A stretch of 64,000 nucleotides of DNA from Leptolinea sp. UBA5203 (lineage in GTDB: Bacteria; Chloroflexota; Anaerolineae; Anaerolineales; Anaerolineaceae): assembly GCA_002412765.1 (NCBI GenBank), contig DHVR01000068.1, forward strand, positions 131,636-195,635, read 5' to 3'. The translations under genes and the position numbers were made by a program. How positions within the stretch are numbered: position 1 is the stretch's first letter; each line of letters starts with the position of its first letter. Positions 26,462 through 35,791 of this stretch are shown in pieces. The notes beneath the pieces were generated by a model, which was not told the origin of the DNA, made no database searches, and worked only from the letters and a program-made list of their open reading frames with translations.

Positions 26462-27127
26462 TTATGAAAATGGATTATCCAACCGGAGCCCGTGTCCCCG
26501 TACCGTAATGATATAAGGGAACTCGGGCTCCAGTTCGCTTAAGCGCTCACGCAGCCGACGCACCAGGGCATCAAAAGCCTGCTCAGAAACCCCTTCTTCA
26601 GCACCGCTGCCCCAAATTGCCTGGATCAAATCCTGCCGGGGAATGACTTTTCCTTGCTGATCATAAATGGAACTTAACAACCGGAATTGGGGAGCAGACA
26701 AAGGCGGAATTACTTCAGCCTGGCCAATCCAAACCCGTTTGGAGCGTTTATCCAGGAATAATCTCCGCGTGGATACACCAGAAGGCAGCCCCTCCCCTTG
26801 CATGGGAACCGTGGCATCCGAGCTCAAATAGACCAGACTTTGAACCAACGCAACCTGAATGGAATCCCCGTCCTGTAAATAAAGATTGACAGAGATCAGA
26901 TCTCCATTAAGATAAGTGCCATTTTTACTGCCCATATCTTCCATCAAGGTCCCGGTTTCAGTAAAGGTGATACGGGTATGGAATCGGGAAACCTGTCGAT
27001 CTGCAATGACAATATCACAGGTGGGGTCGCGGCCGATGAGGACTTCATCTTCAATAACCCAACGTTGACCATTCAATGGACCGCTTTGGCCAATTAAAAC
27101 CGGAAAATCAATGGTGTTCTTGTCCAT
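26462..27127 (-). CDS. FHA domain-winged helix transcription regulator
   Basis: This is a 221-residue protein. The FHA domain (about 22-100) has IGRDPTCDIVI, SRFHTRI and GSKNGTYLNG, the residues that bind phosphothreonine. The C-terminal half (about 125-218) is an OmpR/PhoB-type winged helix with LSAPQFRLLSSI and VRRLRERL, ending TVRGHGLRL. The receiver domain normal for this DNA-binding type is replaced by FHA, so DNA binding may be controlled by Thr phosphorylation. The gene is divergent from a Ser/Thr kinase gene 142 bases away, which is a natural candidate for the controlling kinase. A GGAGGGG ribosome-binding site precedes it. Confidence 0.88.
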   Translation of the reverse strand: MDKNTIDFPVLIGQSGPLNGQRWVIEDEVLIGRDPTCDIVIADRQVSRFHTRITFTETGTLMEDMGSKNGTYLNGDLISVNLYLQDGDSIQVALVQSLVYLSSDATVPMQGEGLPSGVSTRRLFLDKRSKRVWIGQAEVIPPLSAPQFRLLSSIYDQQGKVIPRQDLIQAIWGSGAEEGVSEQAFDALVRRLRERLSELEPEFPYIITVRGHGLRLDNPFS

Positions 27128-27269
27128 ACTACCCCTCCTAAAAAGAATACGTTATCAGCCTATAAAATTTGTTCACTTTACAATATAATGATTATCAGAA
27201 ATATTATACTCCACCCGCAAAAAACATACGCCGAATAACCCAGCGGGTAGATACACGAAAGGAATTAAC

Positions 27270-28253
27270 ATGCCGTTACCGCTCAAAGCCGGGGAAGTAT
27301 TACGCGGTAGATATCAAACCATTCGCATCATTGGTCAAGGTGGAATGGGATGTATCTATTTAGCGGATGATTTGAGGTTAAAAGGCAGACAATGCGCCCT
27401 CAAGGAAGTTGAATACGACCTGAAGCTGTCCCCAGAATTAATCCAGGAATCTCGCGATCAATTTATGCGCGAAGCAACGGTGTTGGCGCGCCTGGATCAT
27501 CCAAACCTGCCCAAAGTATCCGATTTTTTCTCTATCGAATCCCGGGATTATTTGGTGATGGATTTTGTTCCTGGCAAGGATCTGCGTACCATCATGGTAG
27601 AAAAACGGCAGGGGAATGAATTCCTGGCTGAATCCATGGTTTTGGATTGGGCTTCTCAATTATGTGATGCGCTTGAGTTCTTGCACAGTCAAAATCCTCC
27701 CATTCTTCATCGGGATGTAAAGCCAAGTAATTTAAAACTAACCCCCAATGGATTGTTGAAATTAGTGGACTTTGGTCTGGTTAAAGTTCTGGCGCCTGGA
27801 GAGATTACTATCACTATCCTGCAGGGGCAAGGAACAGCCCTCTATACCCCTCTTGAGCAATATGGCGGCGACAGCGGGCATACCGGCATTCCAACCGATA
27901 TTTATGCCTTTGGTGCAACCCTGTATCATCTTTTAACCAATCATCCGCCAGCTGATGCCCGCGAGCGTTTCCTCGATCCCGAGTCTCTGACTCCGATCCG
28001 CGAGATTAATCCAAACATCAGTTTGAAAAGCGAGAAAGCCATCCTATGGGCGATGGGCATTCATCCATTCGATCGTCCTCAAACGATCCAGGATTTTCGC
28101 CAGACCCTGTTTGGCAGTCGGCAGCCAATCAGTCGGACTCGTTATTCTGCTACCCCGATTGTAAAATACCTCCCCGGTATTCCCGAAAAGGTATTATTAG
28201 GGACTGCAATGCTAATTTCCGTACTTGGCTTACTTATCCATCTACTTTTGTAG
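27270..28253 (+). CDS. Membrane-anchored Ser/Thr protein kinase
   Basis: This is a 327-residue Hanks-type kinase. GQGGMGCIYLAD is the nucleotide loop, ALKEVEYD holds the catalytic Lys, HRDVKPSNLKL is the catalytic loop, VDFGLVK is the metal-binding DFG, and GTALYTPLEQY the activation segment. A single membrane segment ends the protein (about 306-327) with no outside sensor domain. AGGAA precedes the ATG. Divergent from the FHA-winged-helix regulator, and its last 20 bases overlap the convergent GH3 gene. Substrate inferred, not shown. Confidence 0.92.
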   Translation: MPLPLKAGEVLRGRYQTIRIIGQGGMGCIYLADDLRLKGRQCALKEVEYDLKLSPELIQESRDQFMREATVLARLDHPNLPKVSDFFSIESRDYLVMDFVPGKDLRTIMVEKRQGNEFLAESMVLDWASQLCDALEFLHSQNPPILHRDVKPSNLKLTPNGLLKLVDFGLVKVLAPGEITITILQGQGTALYTPLEQYGGDSGHTGIPTDIYAFGATLYHLLTNHPPADARERFLDPESLTPIREINPNISLKSEKAILWAMGIHPFDRPQTIQDFRQTLFGSRQPISRTRYSATPIVKYLPGIPEKVLLGTAMLISVLGLLIHLLL

Positions 28254-31059
28254 TTGGATTGCTTTTTCCTTGTTTTTGTACCTGGTAGCGCCAGATAAAA
28301 CCAGCCCCAGATCCAAGCCCAATTCCGATTGTTATAGGAATCAATATATTCCAGACACTGGTTTCCATAGAGGCAATCTGCCCGCCTGCAATGCGGATCA
28401 ACCAGAAATAATAACCTGACAATCCACCCAGTAACATAGTTAAGCCAATCCTCAATCCCCACAAATAAGAGGTATTGCGCTGTATAAATATCATGAACAG
28501 CCCTGAAAAACCCCATAAAAAGATCATGGATAGCAACCACTGTAAGAATCTTGTATTCCAATCACTTCCACCCGTAGATTCTTCTGGAACTTGCGTGGTC
28601 GCCAAAGGCGTGGTGATGATGAATACAGGCGTTGTAGGTATAAATGTAGGTAAAATAGTAGTGATTTCACCCCCGTTTTCCCCACCAATATCCAAAACAA
28701 TAATTTGAGAGACGCCAGCGGGTTCACTGACCACTCTGATCTCTGTCAGCCCGGTATACTGAATTTGATACGCCATTTGAGCAATACCACCTTTTGTAAA
28801 AGCAGTTGTTTTATGAGAGACTGGTGGTTCTCCGCTGGAAAATTGAAATTCGACGAGGGTATCATCCGGCACGGGATTGCCATTCTGATCTTTAATCACA
28901 CCTGTTTTCAAATTAATGATGTCCCCTTGCCGCAAGTTGATCGATTCATTGGTGACTATCTCATCTGCACCGTATTCCAACCCTTTAAACCCCATATACA
29001 GTGGGATAACCTGGGATGGTTCGGGAGATGTAACCTCGATTAAATCATATCCGATACCTGGAATAGAGATTGGAGAAGCGCCAACAGGCACGATTTCCTG
29101 AAATAACAATCGAGCAGCCACTTCAATGGCAGCGTTAGATTTTCCATATAAGGAATACATGGCTGTAATTTTGGAAAGTTCGGTGGCATCCAAAAAATAC
29201 GGAGCGGTAAAGGCAAAGACAAGGATATGTTTATCCCGGATCAGTCCGGGTTGTTCGGCTAAAAATCGCCGCAACACCTGACCAATGGATTGAGTTGGAT
29301 CAATATTAAGCACGGAAAATACAATCCAATCAGCGGAATTTAAATCTTCGGTGATATCCGACGAGGGATCCTGTTCCTGATTAATTCTGTCCATATAGGT
29401 GGTCAGAGCAGAAAACGAGTAGGACTTCAATTTATGACTGAGGATTTGACCGCTGGCTAAAGGACCATATAAACGAACGACGGCATTCTTGAATGCATCC
29501 ACCGAGAAGACTTCGCTAGTTTCACATTGACTACATTGTTTCTCAAAATAAGTTTCGCTGATAAAGACAATATTGTCGAATCGCCCAGGAGGATCGGGCA
29601 ATATTTCACTTAGCTCAGCAAAATCTGGGCTGATTAAAGTGGCTGCTTTTTGAGCTATCTCAAAAGTAACGCTGGAATCCAGACCAATCGAATCAATACT
29701 ATTGGGTGAATTCATAACCGAATTAACCAGAAAGCTGCCATAAATATTTAATTTTAATTTCAAAATCCGTTCTACCGATAGATCAACTCTTGCAGCAAAT
29801 GCAGAATCTTCGCGATATTTTTGGGTAAAAAACAGGAGCGTTTTTGATATGGTGGTAAAAGAATCCACATCCACTGTACTTCGGATTTGATTGAGGTAAA
29901 GCAGATCGTTGCCGGCCAGGAAAGCGTTCCGTGCAATTTGCTTGCCATCAAAAGCTTGTCCGGTAGGATCATAAAAGCGATGAATTGCTTCACTATTTAG
30001 ATCATCACTAATCACAATACCCCCGCTGCTTCGCCAGACTGCAAAAGGTTCAATGGACAATAATTGTTCAAGGGCAGCCTGATCAAAACTTACCGGGCGG
30101 GTGGTCTCGCGGATGTTGCCCTGAAAACCCTGATAACGAATATGGGATATCAGTAATCCATCTGCAATCGCATTGGGTTGGGTTGTGTTCGTGGTAACTT
30201 TTACAAATGGAGCTAGTTCAATTTGCTTAAGTTGCTCCAGCGATTTACGAACCGTCGAGACTTCCTCAGATGGAGGGCGATCTGCTCCTCCGCTGCCGGG
30301 GAAATGTTTGGCAATGACCGCCAATTTATTTCCACTCCCTTCGTGCAGACCCTGAATATAAGCTTTTCCAAATTCACCTATCCAGAAGGGATCGCCGCCA
30401 AAGGCTCTGGCTCCCAGGTTCTTGGAGACATCTGAGTTGACAATATCCAACACATCCAGAGACGGGCCAATGATCATGTTGAACCCCAGCGCCTGCAACT
30501 CTTCCCCCATGATTGTGCCTACTTTATAAGCATTATTAGGATTCCAGGTAGCGCCAATGGACATCAAATTGGGCAACTCGCTAACCCCACTTAATAATTG
30601 ATCGTTGGGAAATCCATCGCCCTCTTCAGAAATACCAATAAACAGAGGAATATATTGCGGAGAAAAGACATCCCCACTCACCACACTCGTTCTTAATCCG
30701 GTTGAGGCATTCCAGGCTAATTCCTGTAAATTGGTTGTCAATGCCGCGGTATCTTGCAAGATTGTATCCGCGCCCGAAAAATTATCATTTGCCCGGCTAA
30801 GAATTACCCCCCCAACATGATAATCCTGAATCAATTGCGCAATTTGCGTAGTTTTGACAACATTTTGACCCGTGAAGGACACTAAGAACAACTGCCCGAC
30901 TTTCTCTTCGGGAGTCATTTTTGCTAGCAAGGATTTAGCCTGTTGTTGATGGTCCTGTTGCTGTTCTTGAGCTGACGCAATAACGGGTGTTATAGGTGCT
31001 AAGAACACACTCAGGATCAGCAGGAGGTTGAAAGCGAGGAAAAGTTTCGAAGACCTCAT
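28234..31059 (-). CDS. Large GH3-family protein with Ig-like and membrane segments
   Basis: This is a 941-residue protein. A signal peptide covers about 1-30, followed by a GH3 catalytic barrel (about 40-400) with KHFPGSGGAD and the nucleophile region GGIVISDDLNSEA. In NagZ-type enzymes the loop after KHFPG carries a D-S-H acid/base motif; here the loop reads ADRPPSEE and has no His, so catalysis differs or is lost. A middle GH3 C-terminal-like domain, an invasin-like Ig domain (GVIKDQNGNPVPDDTLVEF, near 690-780) and three membrane helices at the C terminus follow. It is probably a surface or envelope glycosidase acting on N-acetylhexosamines. The start is ATG 31059 (MRSSKL), overlapping the upstream gene by four bases, with AGAGGT before it. 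Confidence 0.82.
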   Translation of the reverse strand: MRSSKLFLAFNLLLILSVFLAPITPVIASAQEQQQDHQQQAKSLLAKMTPEEKVGQLFLVSFTGQNVVKTTQIAQLIQDYHVGGVILSRANDNFSGADTILQDTAALTTNLQELAWNASTGLRTSVVSGDVFSPQYIPLFIGISEEGDGFPNDQLLSGVSELPNLMSIGATWNPNNAYKVGTIMGEELQALGFNMIIGPSLDVLDIVNSDVSKNLGARAFGGDPFWIGEFGKAYIQGLHEGSGNKLAVIAKHFPGSGGADRPPSEEVSTVRKSLEQLKQIELAPFVKVTTNTTQPNAIADGLLISHIRYQGFQGNIRETTRPVSFDQAALEQLLSIEPFAVWRSSGGIVISDDLNSEAIHRFYDPTGQAFDGKQIARNAFLAGNDLLYLNQIRSTVDVDSFTTISKTLLFFTQKYREDSAFAARVDLSVERILKLKLNIYGSFLVNSVMNSPNSIDSIGLDSSVTFEIAQKAATLISPDFAELSEILPDPPGRFDNIVFISETYFEKQCSQCETSEVFSVDAFKNAVVRLYGPLASGQILSHKLKSYSFSALTTYMDRINQEQDPSSDITEDLNSADWIVFSVLNIDPTQSIGQVLRRFLAEQPGLIRDKHILVFAFTAPYFLDATELSKITAMYSLYGKSNAAIEVAARLLFQEIVPVGASPISIPGIGYDLIEVTSPEPSQVIPLYMGFKGLEYGADEIVTNESINLRQGDIINLKTGVIKDQNGNPVPDDTLVEFQFSSGEPPVSHKTTAFTKGGIAQMAYQIQYTGLTEIRVVSEPAGVSQIIVLDIGGENGGEITTILPTFIPTTPVFIITTPLATTQVPEESTGGSDWNTRFLQWLLSMIFLWGFSGLFMIFIQRNTSYLWGLRIGLTMLLGGLSGYYFWLIRIAGGQIASMETSVWNILIPITIGIGLGSGAGFIWRYQVQKQGKSNPTTKVDG

Positions 31060-31823
31060 TCTACCTCTGCGGCGAGTCTTACGGAATCGATCATCAACAG
31101 GGCAACCGCTGGATAATCGGTGAAAATACCGTCGATCCCCCATTGCATCAAGCGGCGCATATCCTCTTCCCGATTAACTGTCCAGGTATGCAGACGAATG
31201 CCGTTTCTGTGCGCCCGCTGAATTCGTTCTTTGGTTAGATCTGATAAATGGGGATGTTGCATTTTTGGTGAGGTCACTTTGGCCAAACCGCTATATGTCG
31301 CTAAAGAGTACAAATGCGGTTCAGTCAACAGGGCAGTCTGAGCGTCGGGAATTAAGCTCCTGATCTTCCATAATTGTCTGGGATGAAAGGACGAAAAGAT
31401 AATGGAATCTCTTAATCGAAATTGTTGGACAAGCTTTGCAATTTTCTCGGGTAAATCATCCCACCAGGTGCGGTAATTGGTTATTTCGATATTGATGATC
31501 ATCTTGTCCCCAATAGTCTCAAAAACCTCACCTAGGAAAGGGACTCGTTCGTTTGCATAGTTGCTGGAGAACCAACTGCCTGCATCCAATGATCTTATCG
31601 TAGCAGATGCCGTCTGGTGAACCAGACCAGTCCCGGTTGTAGTACGATCCAGCGTTTGATCGTGGATCACCATAATCTTCCCATCAGAGGAGAGCTTGGC
31701 GTCCAACTCAATCGCGTGGGCACCCATTTGAAAAGCCAGCTCAAAAGATGAGAGCGTATTTTCAGGCGCAGAACCACTAGCTCCGCGATGAGCAAAAACG
31801 CAGGGAGTAGGGATTATCATCAT
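31056..31823 (-). CDS. Glycerophosphodiester phosphodiesterase
   Basis: This is a 255-residue GDPD TIM barrel. FAHRGASGSAPENT holds the first catalytic His and Arg, ELDAKLSSDGKIMVIHD holds the metal-binding Glu/Asp and second His, and TWTVN and GIFTDYP are near the end. It hydrolyses deacylated phospholipids to glycerol-3-phosphate and an alcohol. No signal peptide is seen, so it is cytoplasmic. Overlaps the genes on both sides by four bases each. Confidence 0.94.
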   Translation of the reverse strand: MMIIPTPCVFAHRGASGSAPENTLSSFELAFQMGAHAIELDAKLSSDGKIMVIHDQTLDRTTTGTGLVHQTASATIRSLDAGSWFSSNYANERVPFLGEVFETIGDKMIINIEITNYRTWWDDLPEKIAKLVQQFRLRDSIIFSSFHPRQLWKIRSLIPDAQTALLTEPHLYSLATYSGLAKVTSPKMQHPHLSDLTKERIQRAHRNGIRLHTWTVNREEDMRRLMQWGIDGIFTDYPAVALLMIDSVRLAAEVE

Positions 31824-33157
31824 AATTCAACAAAGTAAGCCAGAGCGGCTTGATCGAGAATTTCCTTGGACATGACTGGCTCAGTTGAATAATAGCGTGA
31901 GATATCAATGATCTGATCGCAGAGGTCCCTGGGATGGGAAGCGCGCAAGCGGCGTTTGGGTTTGATGTAATACTCCTGCAATAAATAAGCCAAAGCTTTA
32001 TCATCATAAGCAACACCTTTTGCTACGGCTACTCGCTTAAAAATCTCCCGATATTGTTCAAAGGTTGGATCGCCAATTTCAATTTTATGACGCAATCGGC
32101 GTAAGAAAGCTTCGTCCACCAGATCCTTGGGAGGTAAGTTGGTTGAGAAGATAATCAGCACATCAAACGGCACTTCAATTTTCCGGCCGGTATGCATGGA
32201 CAAATAATCAATCCGATTTTCCAGAGGAACAATCCAGCGATTGAGCAGATCCCGTGGTCGGACCTGTTGACGACCGAAATCATCAATTAACAAAATACCG
32301 CCATTGGCCTTGACCTGGAAGGGTGCTTCATAATATTTATGCACGTCATCAAAAACCAGATCCAACCCTGCCAGGGTTAATTCGCCGCCGACCATGATAT
32401 AAGGCCGGTGAATTTTTACCCAGCGAGGATCGCGGGTCTGGCCGCTGCGTAAACTGCCTGTGCCATGAGAAGTCACATTATCTTCATGAGCCAGGGTATG
32501 GTTAACCGAATCGTAGAGTTTAATGACCTGACCCGCCACAAAAATAGCGTAGGGAATATACATGGTTTGACTGAGAATCAAATTGCCAATAGCCCGGGCA
32601 ATACTTGTTTTTCCATTCCCGGGAGGGCCGTACATAAAAATGGACGAGCCGGAATTAATGGCCGGCCCAACCTGATGATAAACTTGCTCCGAGACAACAA
32701 GAGAAGAAAGGACTTTACGCATGGTCCGCGGAGTGACCAACATTTTCCGGCGACTTTGTTTGTGACAGGCTTCCGTATAGACCTGGATAGGCACCGGAAC
32801 CGGACCGGAATACTGGCTTCTTTCCAGTGCTTCACGAGCACGGGCAATACCTGCACCGGTAATAGCATATTGATAGGAACCCTCACCCAATCCCATGGTG
32901 GAAGTTCGGACTTCAAGCAATTTTTCACGCTTCAGCCCTTCCAACAACTGGTCCACTACATTGGTAAAAGGCAAGGAAATTTCCTCCGCCACCTTAAAGC
33001 CTGTCATATATCCTTGAAAGTACATTACTTTCAAGAGGTGATCTTGAAGCCATAGAGCCGATAAACCAGTATCTTCTATGCTCTGGATTGGAGCCGGGAC
33101 GAATTCATCTGCTGCTTCTTTGGCTTGTACCTGGGAAATCGGTGGTTTTTTAAGCAT
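31820..33157 (-). CDS. AAA ATPase with N-terminal winged-helix-like domain
   Basis: This is a 445-residue protein. The region about 35-110 looks like a winged helix (KVMYFQGYMTGFKVAEEI, then DQLLEGLKREKLLEV). The ATPase has Walker A GPPGNGKTS (177-185), Walker B ILLIDDFG, a sensor IIFSTNLPP and an arginine-finger area FLRRLRHKIEI. Relatives are annotated only as ATP-binding proteins in Chloroflexi and some other phyla, and the job is unknown. First gene of an operon with GDPD and GH3 genes, each joined by a 4-base overlap, a fixed arrangement that suggests a common process at the envelope. An extended -10 element lies at 33201-33209. Confidence 0.78.
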   Translation of the reverse strand: MLKKPPISQVQAKEAADEFVPAPIQSIEDTGLSALWLQDHLLKVMYFQGYMTGFKVAEEISLPFTNVVDQLLEGLKREKLLEVRTSTMGLGEGSYQYAITGAGIARAREALERSQYSGPVPVPIQVYTEACHKQSRRKMLVTPRTMRKVLSSLVVSEQVYHQVGPAINSGSSIFMYGPPGNGKTSIARAIGNLILSQTMYIPYAIFVAGQVIKLYDSVNHTLAHEDNVTSHGTGSLRSGQTRDPRWVKIHRPYIMVGGELTLAGLDLVFDDVHKYYEAPFQVKANGGILLIDDFGRQQVRPRDLLNRWIVPLENRIDYLSMHTGRKIEVPFDVLIIFSTNLPPKDLVDEAFLRRLRHKIEIGDPTFEQYREIFKRVAVAKGVAYDDKALAYLLQEYYIKPKRRLRASHPRDLCDQIIDISRYYSTEPVMSKEILDQAALAYFVEL

Positions 33158-33200
33158 GGCAAATCCCTCTATGAAAGAAATGAAAAACTAAGCTAGGACA

Positions 33201-33209
33201 ATTATAGCA
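33201..33209 (-). promoter_or_regulatory. Extended -10 promoter of the AAA-GDPD-GH3 operon
   Basis: On the minus strand TGCTATAAT (TGn plus perfect TATAAT) lies about 45 bases before the ATPase start; the -35 is poor. It is divergent from the promoter at 33234-33262. Confidence 0.6.
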
Positions 33210-33233
33210 TGGGTACATAATTCAAGATAATCC

Positions 33234-33262
33234 TTGCAAGAATGTAAACACTGCTCTATAAT
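33234..33262 (+). promoter_or_regulatory. Predicted leaderless promoter of the glycosyltransferase
   Basis: TTGCAA (33234-33239), a 17-base spacer and a perfect TATAAT (33257-33262), with only seven bases before the ATG at 33270. The mRNA should begin at the start codon; there is no ribosome-binding site. Confidence 0.75.
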
Positions 33263-33269
33263 CACAACC

Positions 33270-33956
33270 ATGAAAGTTACCGTAATTATTCCTGTCTTTA
33301 ATGAAAAAGACACCATCGTTGAAGTAGTTGATTGGGTAAAGAAAACTAATTTAATAGACGAAATCATGATTGTTGATGATGGCTCTGTTGATGGTACCCG
33401 AGAGATTCTTAATCAATATGCATCCGATGCTCAGGTCAGAGTCATTCTTCAAAATAAGAACCAGGGCAAAGGATCGGCAGTCATAACCGGTATTCAAAAT
33501 GCCAGCGGCGATATTATTATTATTCAAGATGCTGATCTGGAATACGACCCCAATGATTACGGCATCCTGCTGCAGCCCTTCAGAGATAACCCAGACACCC
33601 AGGTTGTTTATGGCACTCGCTTCTCCAATCAGCGTAAGAATGAATTTTTATTTATGAATAAATTGGCAAACCGCGTCCTTACGCTGATTACCAATATGAT
33701 CTATTTTTCCCATCTTACAGATATGGAAACCTGTTATAAAGTCTTTCGCCGGGATTTAACTCAGGATATGGTGCTGCACGCCCGCGGTTTTGAACTTGAA
33801 CCGGAACTTACTGCAAAACTCATCAAACGAAAAATCCGAATCCAGGAAATTCCGATCAGCTTTAAACCCCGCGATTACACTCAGGGTAAGAAAATTAAGC
33901 CCTCAGATGCATTTAAAGCCATCTGGGCGCTTATCAAATATCGCTTTGTAGATTAA
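33270..33956 (+). CDS. Family 2 glycosyltransferase (dolichyl-phosphate mannosyltransferase-like)
   Basis: This is a 228-residue GT-A enzyme without membrane segments. VTVIIPVFNE starts the fold, VDDGSVDGT binds the nucleotide-sugar, IIIQDADLEYDP is the metal site (DxD-like), and a METCYKVF motif is typical of DPM1/Ppm-like transferases. It probably loads a sugar on a polyprenyl phosphate for envelope glycans. An in-frame codon 12 residues earlier lies within the promoter and is excluded; the gene is predicted to be leaderless. Ended by the hairpin at 33979-34014. Confidence 0.9.
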   Translation: MKVTVIIPVFNEKDTIVEVVDWVKKTNLIDEIMIVDDGSVDGTREILNQYASDAQVRVILQNKNQGKGSAVITGIQNASGDIIIIQDADLEYDPNDYGILLQPFRDNPDTQVVYGTRFSNQRKNEFLFMNKLANRVLTLITNMIYFSHLTDMETCYKVFRRDLTQDMVLHARGFELEPELTAKLIKRKIRIQEIPISFKPRDYTQGKKIKPSDAFKAIWALIKYRFVD

Positions 33957-33978
33957 ATGTAATTATTTAAAAAAATAA

Positions 33979-34014
33979 AAAAATCGGACCCTAACAAATT
34001 AGGATCCGATTTTT
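33979..34014. terminator. Intrinsic terminator after the glycosyltransferase
   Basis: A 16-base stem with one mismatch (AAAAATCGG arms with CCGATTTTT), a 4-base loop and T run; its symmetry lets it also serve recJ on the minus strand. Confidence 0.88.
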
Positions 34015-34099
34015 GCAATGAAAACAACTCCATCCATTAATTTCAGGCAGGAATCAACTATATTAAAATAACTTTCAGGACTGTTTTCAAAACTGGATT

Positions 34100-35791
34100 T
34101 TACTCAGATGCTTTTAAATCCAGGACGTGCAGTTGTAATTGGATACGTCCATTAAAGCTATTCTTTTCAAACGCATACAATAAATCGACTTTCGCCGGCA
34201 TATTCTTCGCCCATTCCCCTTTTCCGAAAGCCACAGCGTCATAGGTGATTTTTCCATCCGAAATCGTCAATTTCAGGTGGGTTTGATCCCGACCCATGAC
34301 ACGGCATCCCTTGACCCATAAATTTTTGGAAACGAAATAAACCGGTGGATTTTCCTGTCCGCAGGGTTCAAGGTTGGCAATGTCGTCCAATACGGATGGA
34401 CGCAGCTCAGATAGCTTAATTTCCATATCAGCATGCAGCACCGGTTTTAATTCTTTTTCTTCCAGTTGTGTCCTGATAACCTCACTTAAGCGGGCATACA
34501 AGAGCTCAATATTGGAATTTTTCACGGTAAAACCTGCTGCCATGGCGTGTCCGCCATGCTGAACCAATAAATCAGAAACCTGATCCAGCGCCCATGTGAT
34601 ATGAAGCTCAGGGATGCTGCGACACGAAGCCCGGGTGAATTCTTCGCCAATGGCGCCGACAATCGCCGGACGGTAATGCGTATCCACCAGGCGCGAAGCG
34701 GCCAGCCCCACGATGCCCATATTAAACTCTTCGCTCATCGCGAAAAGTAAATTGTCGTTTTTCTCTTCATCCGCCATGGATTCGGCATTCTCTTGAATCA
34801 ATTTGGTCATGGACTGTCGTTGGCGGTTCAAATCATCCAAATGTTGGGCTAATTGTGCTGCTTGATCAATGTCATCGCACAGCAGCAGATCCAAAGCCAG
34901 GGAAGCGCTTTCCAGACGACCGGCGGCATTGATTCGCGGAGCAATCATGAACCCAATATCACGAGCGGTAAGAATTTGAATATCCTGCAATCCTGCAGCA
35001 CCGCATAAGGCCCTTAACCCCAACCGTTTCCCTTTGTGAATCTCATTCAATCCCAGGGCTACAAATTTTCGGTTCTCTCCAAGCAGCGGAACAATATCTG
35101 CCACGGTGCCCAGAGCAACCAGGTCAAGCCAGCGGCTAAGATCCAGCACAATGCCGGTGTGAGCGGTTAAGGCTTCCACTAGTTTGTAGGCTAATCCCAC
35201 ACCGGACAACATTTTTTCAGGGTAAGGGTCTGCGATTCTTTTTGGGCAGACGATGGCGTCCGCTGGCGGGAGCGTATCCGTAGGATCATGATGGTCAGTA
35301 ATAATCAAATCCATGTTCAAGGTTTTGGCATGCTCCACTTCACGGATGGAACGAATACCGCAATCTACCGTCACGACCAGTTGAATATCATTCGCAGCCA
35401 GCATGTCCAGCGCTTCTACATTCAAGCCATATCCCTCATCAAAACGATTGGGAATATAAGGAACAACATGAGCGCCAAATTCAATCAGGGCTTCGGTCAA
35501 TAATACCGTTGCGGTCACACCGTCAGCATCGTAATCCCCGTAAACCGCGATCGTTTGAGAAGTACGGATGGCATGCAAAATCCGATCCACTGCTTTATTC
35601 ATGTCCAGCAATAAGAAAGGATCCGGGGAAGTCAACTCCGGGTGGATGAATTTTTCAGCCTCCTCGGCCGTAAAAATGTTTCGATTATAGAGTAATTGCC
35701 GCAATACTGGGGAATAAGCGGATAGGGTTGCAGAAACAGATTCAGGAATTTGGTTCCCAACCTGCCAGATTTTATCGTTTTGTCGGATCAT
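34100..35791 (-). CDS. recJ: Single-strand-specific DNA exonuclease RecJ
   Basis: This is a 563-residue DHH-family nuclease that degrades single-stranded DNA 5' to 3' in repair and recombination. VYGDYDADGVTATVLL, VTVDCGI and ITDHHDP form the metal site and HGGHAMAAGF is the DHHA1 motif. The C-terminal OB-like domain is present. Its start overlaps the alr stop by four bases (ATGA), giving coupled translation. Confidence 0.95.
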   Translation of the reverse strand: MIRQNDKIWQVGNQIPESVSATLSAYSPVLRQLLYNRNIFTAEEAEKFIHPELTSPDPFLLLDMNKAVDRILHAIRTSQTIAVYGDYDADGVTATVLLTEALIEFGAHVVPYIPNRFDEGYGLNVEALDMLAANDIQLVVTVDCGIRSIREVEHAKTLNMDLIITDHHDPTDTLPPADAIVCPKRIADPYPEKMLSGVGLAYKLVEALTAHTGIVLDLSRWLDLVALGTVADIVPLLGENRKFVALGLNEIHKGKRLGLRALCGAAGLQDIQILTARDIGFMIAPRINAAGRLESASLALDLLLCDDIDQAAQLAQHLDDLNRQRQSMTKLIQENAESMADEEKNDNLLFAMSEEFNMGIVGLAASRLVDTHYRPAIVGAIGEEFTRASCRSIPELHITWALDQVSDLLVQHGGHAMAAGFTVKNSNIELLYARLSEVIRTQLEEKELKPVLHADMEIKLSELRPSVLDDIANLEPCGQENPPVYFVSKNLWVKGCRVMGRDQTHLKLTISDGKITYDAVAFGKGEWAKNMPAKVDLLYAFEKNSFNGRIQLQLHVLDLKASE

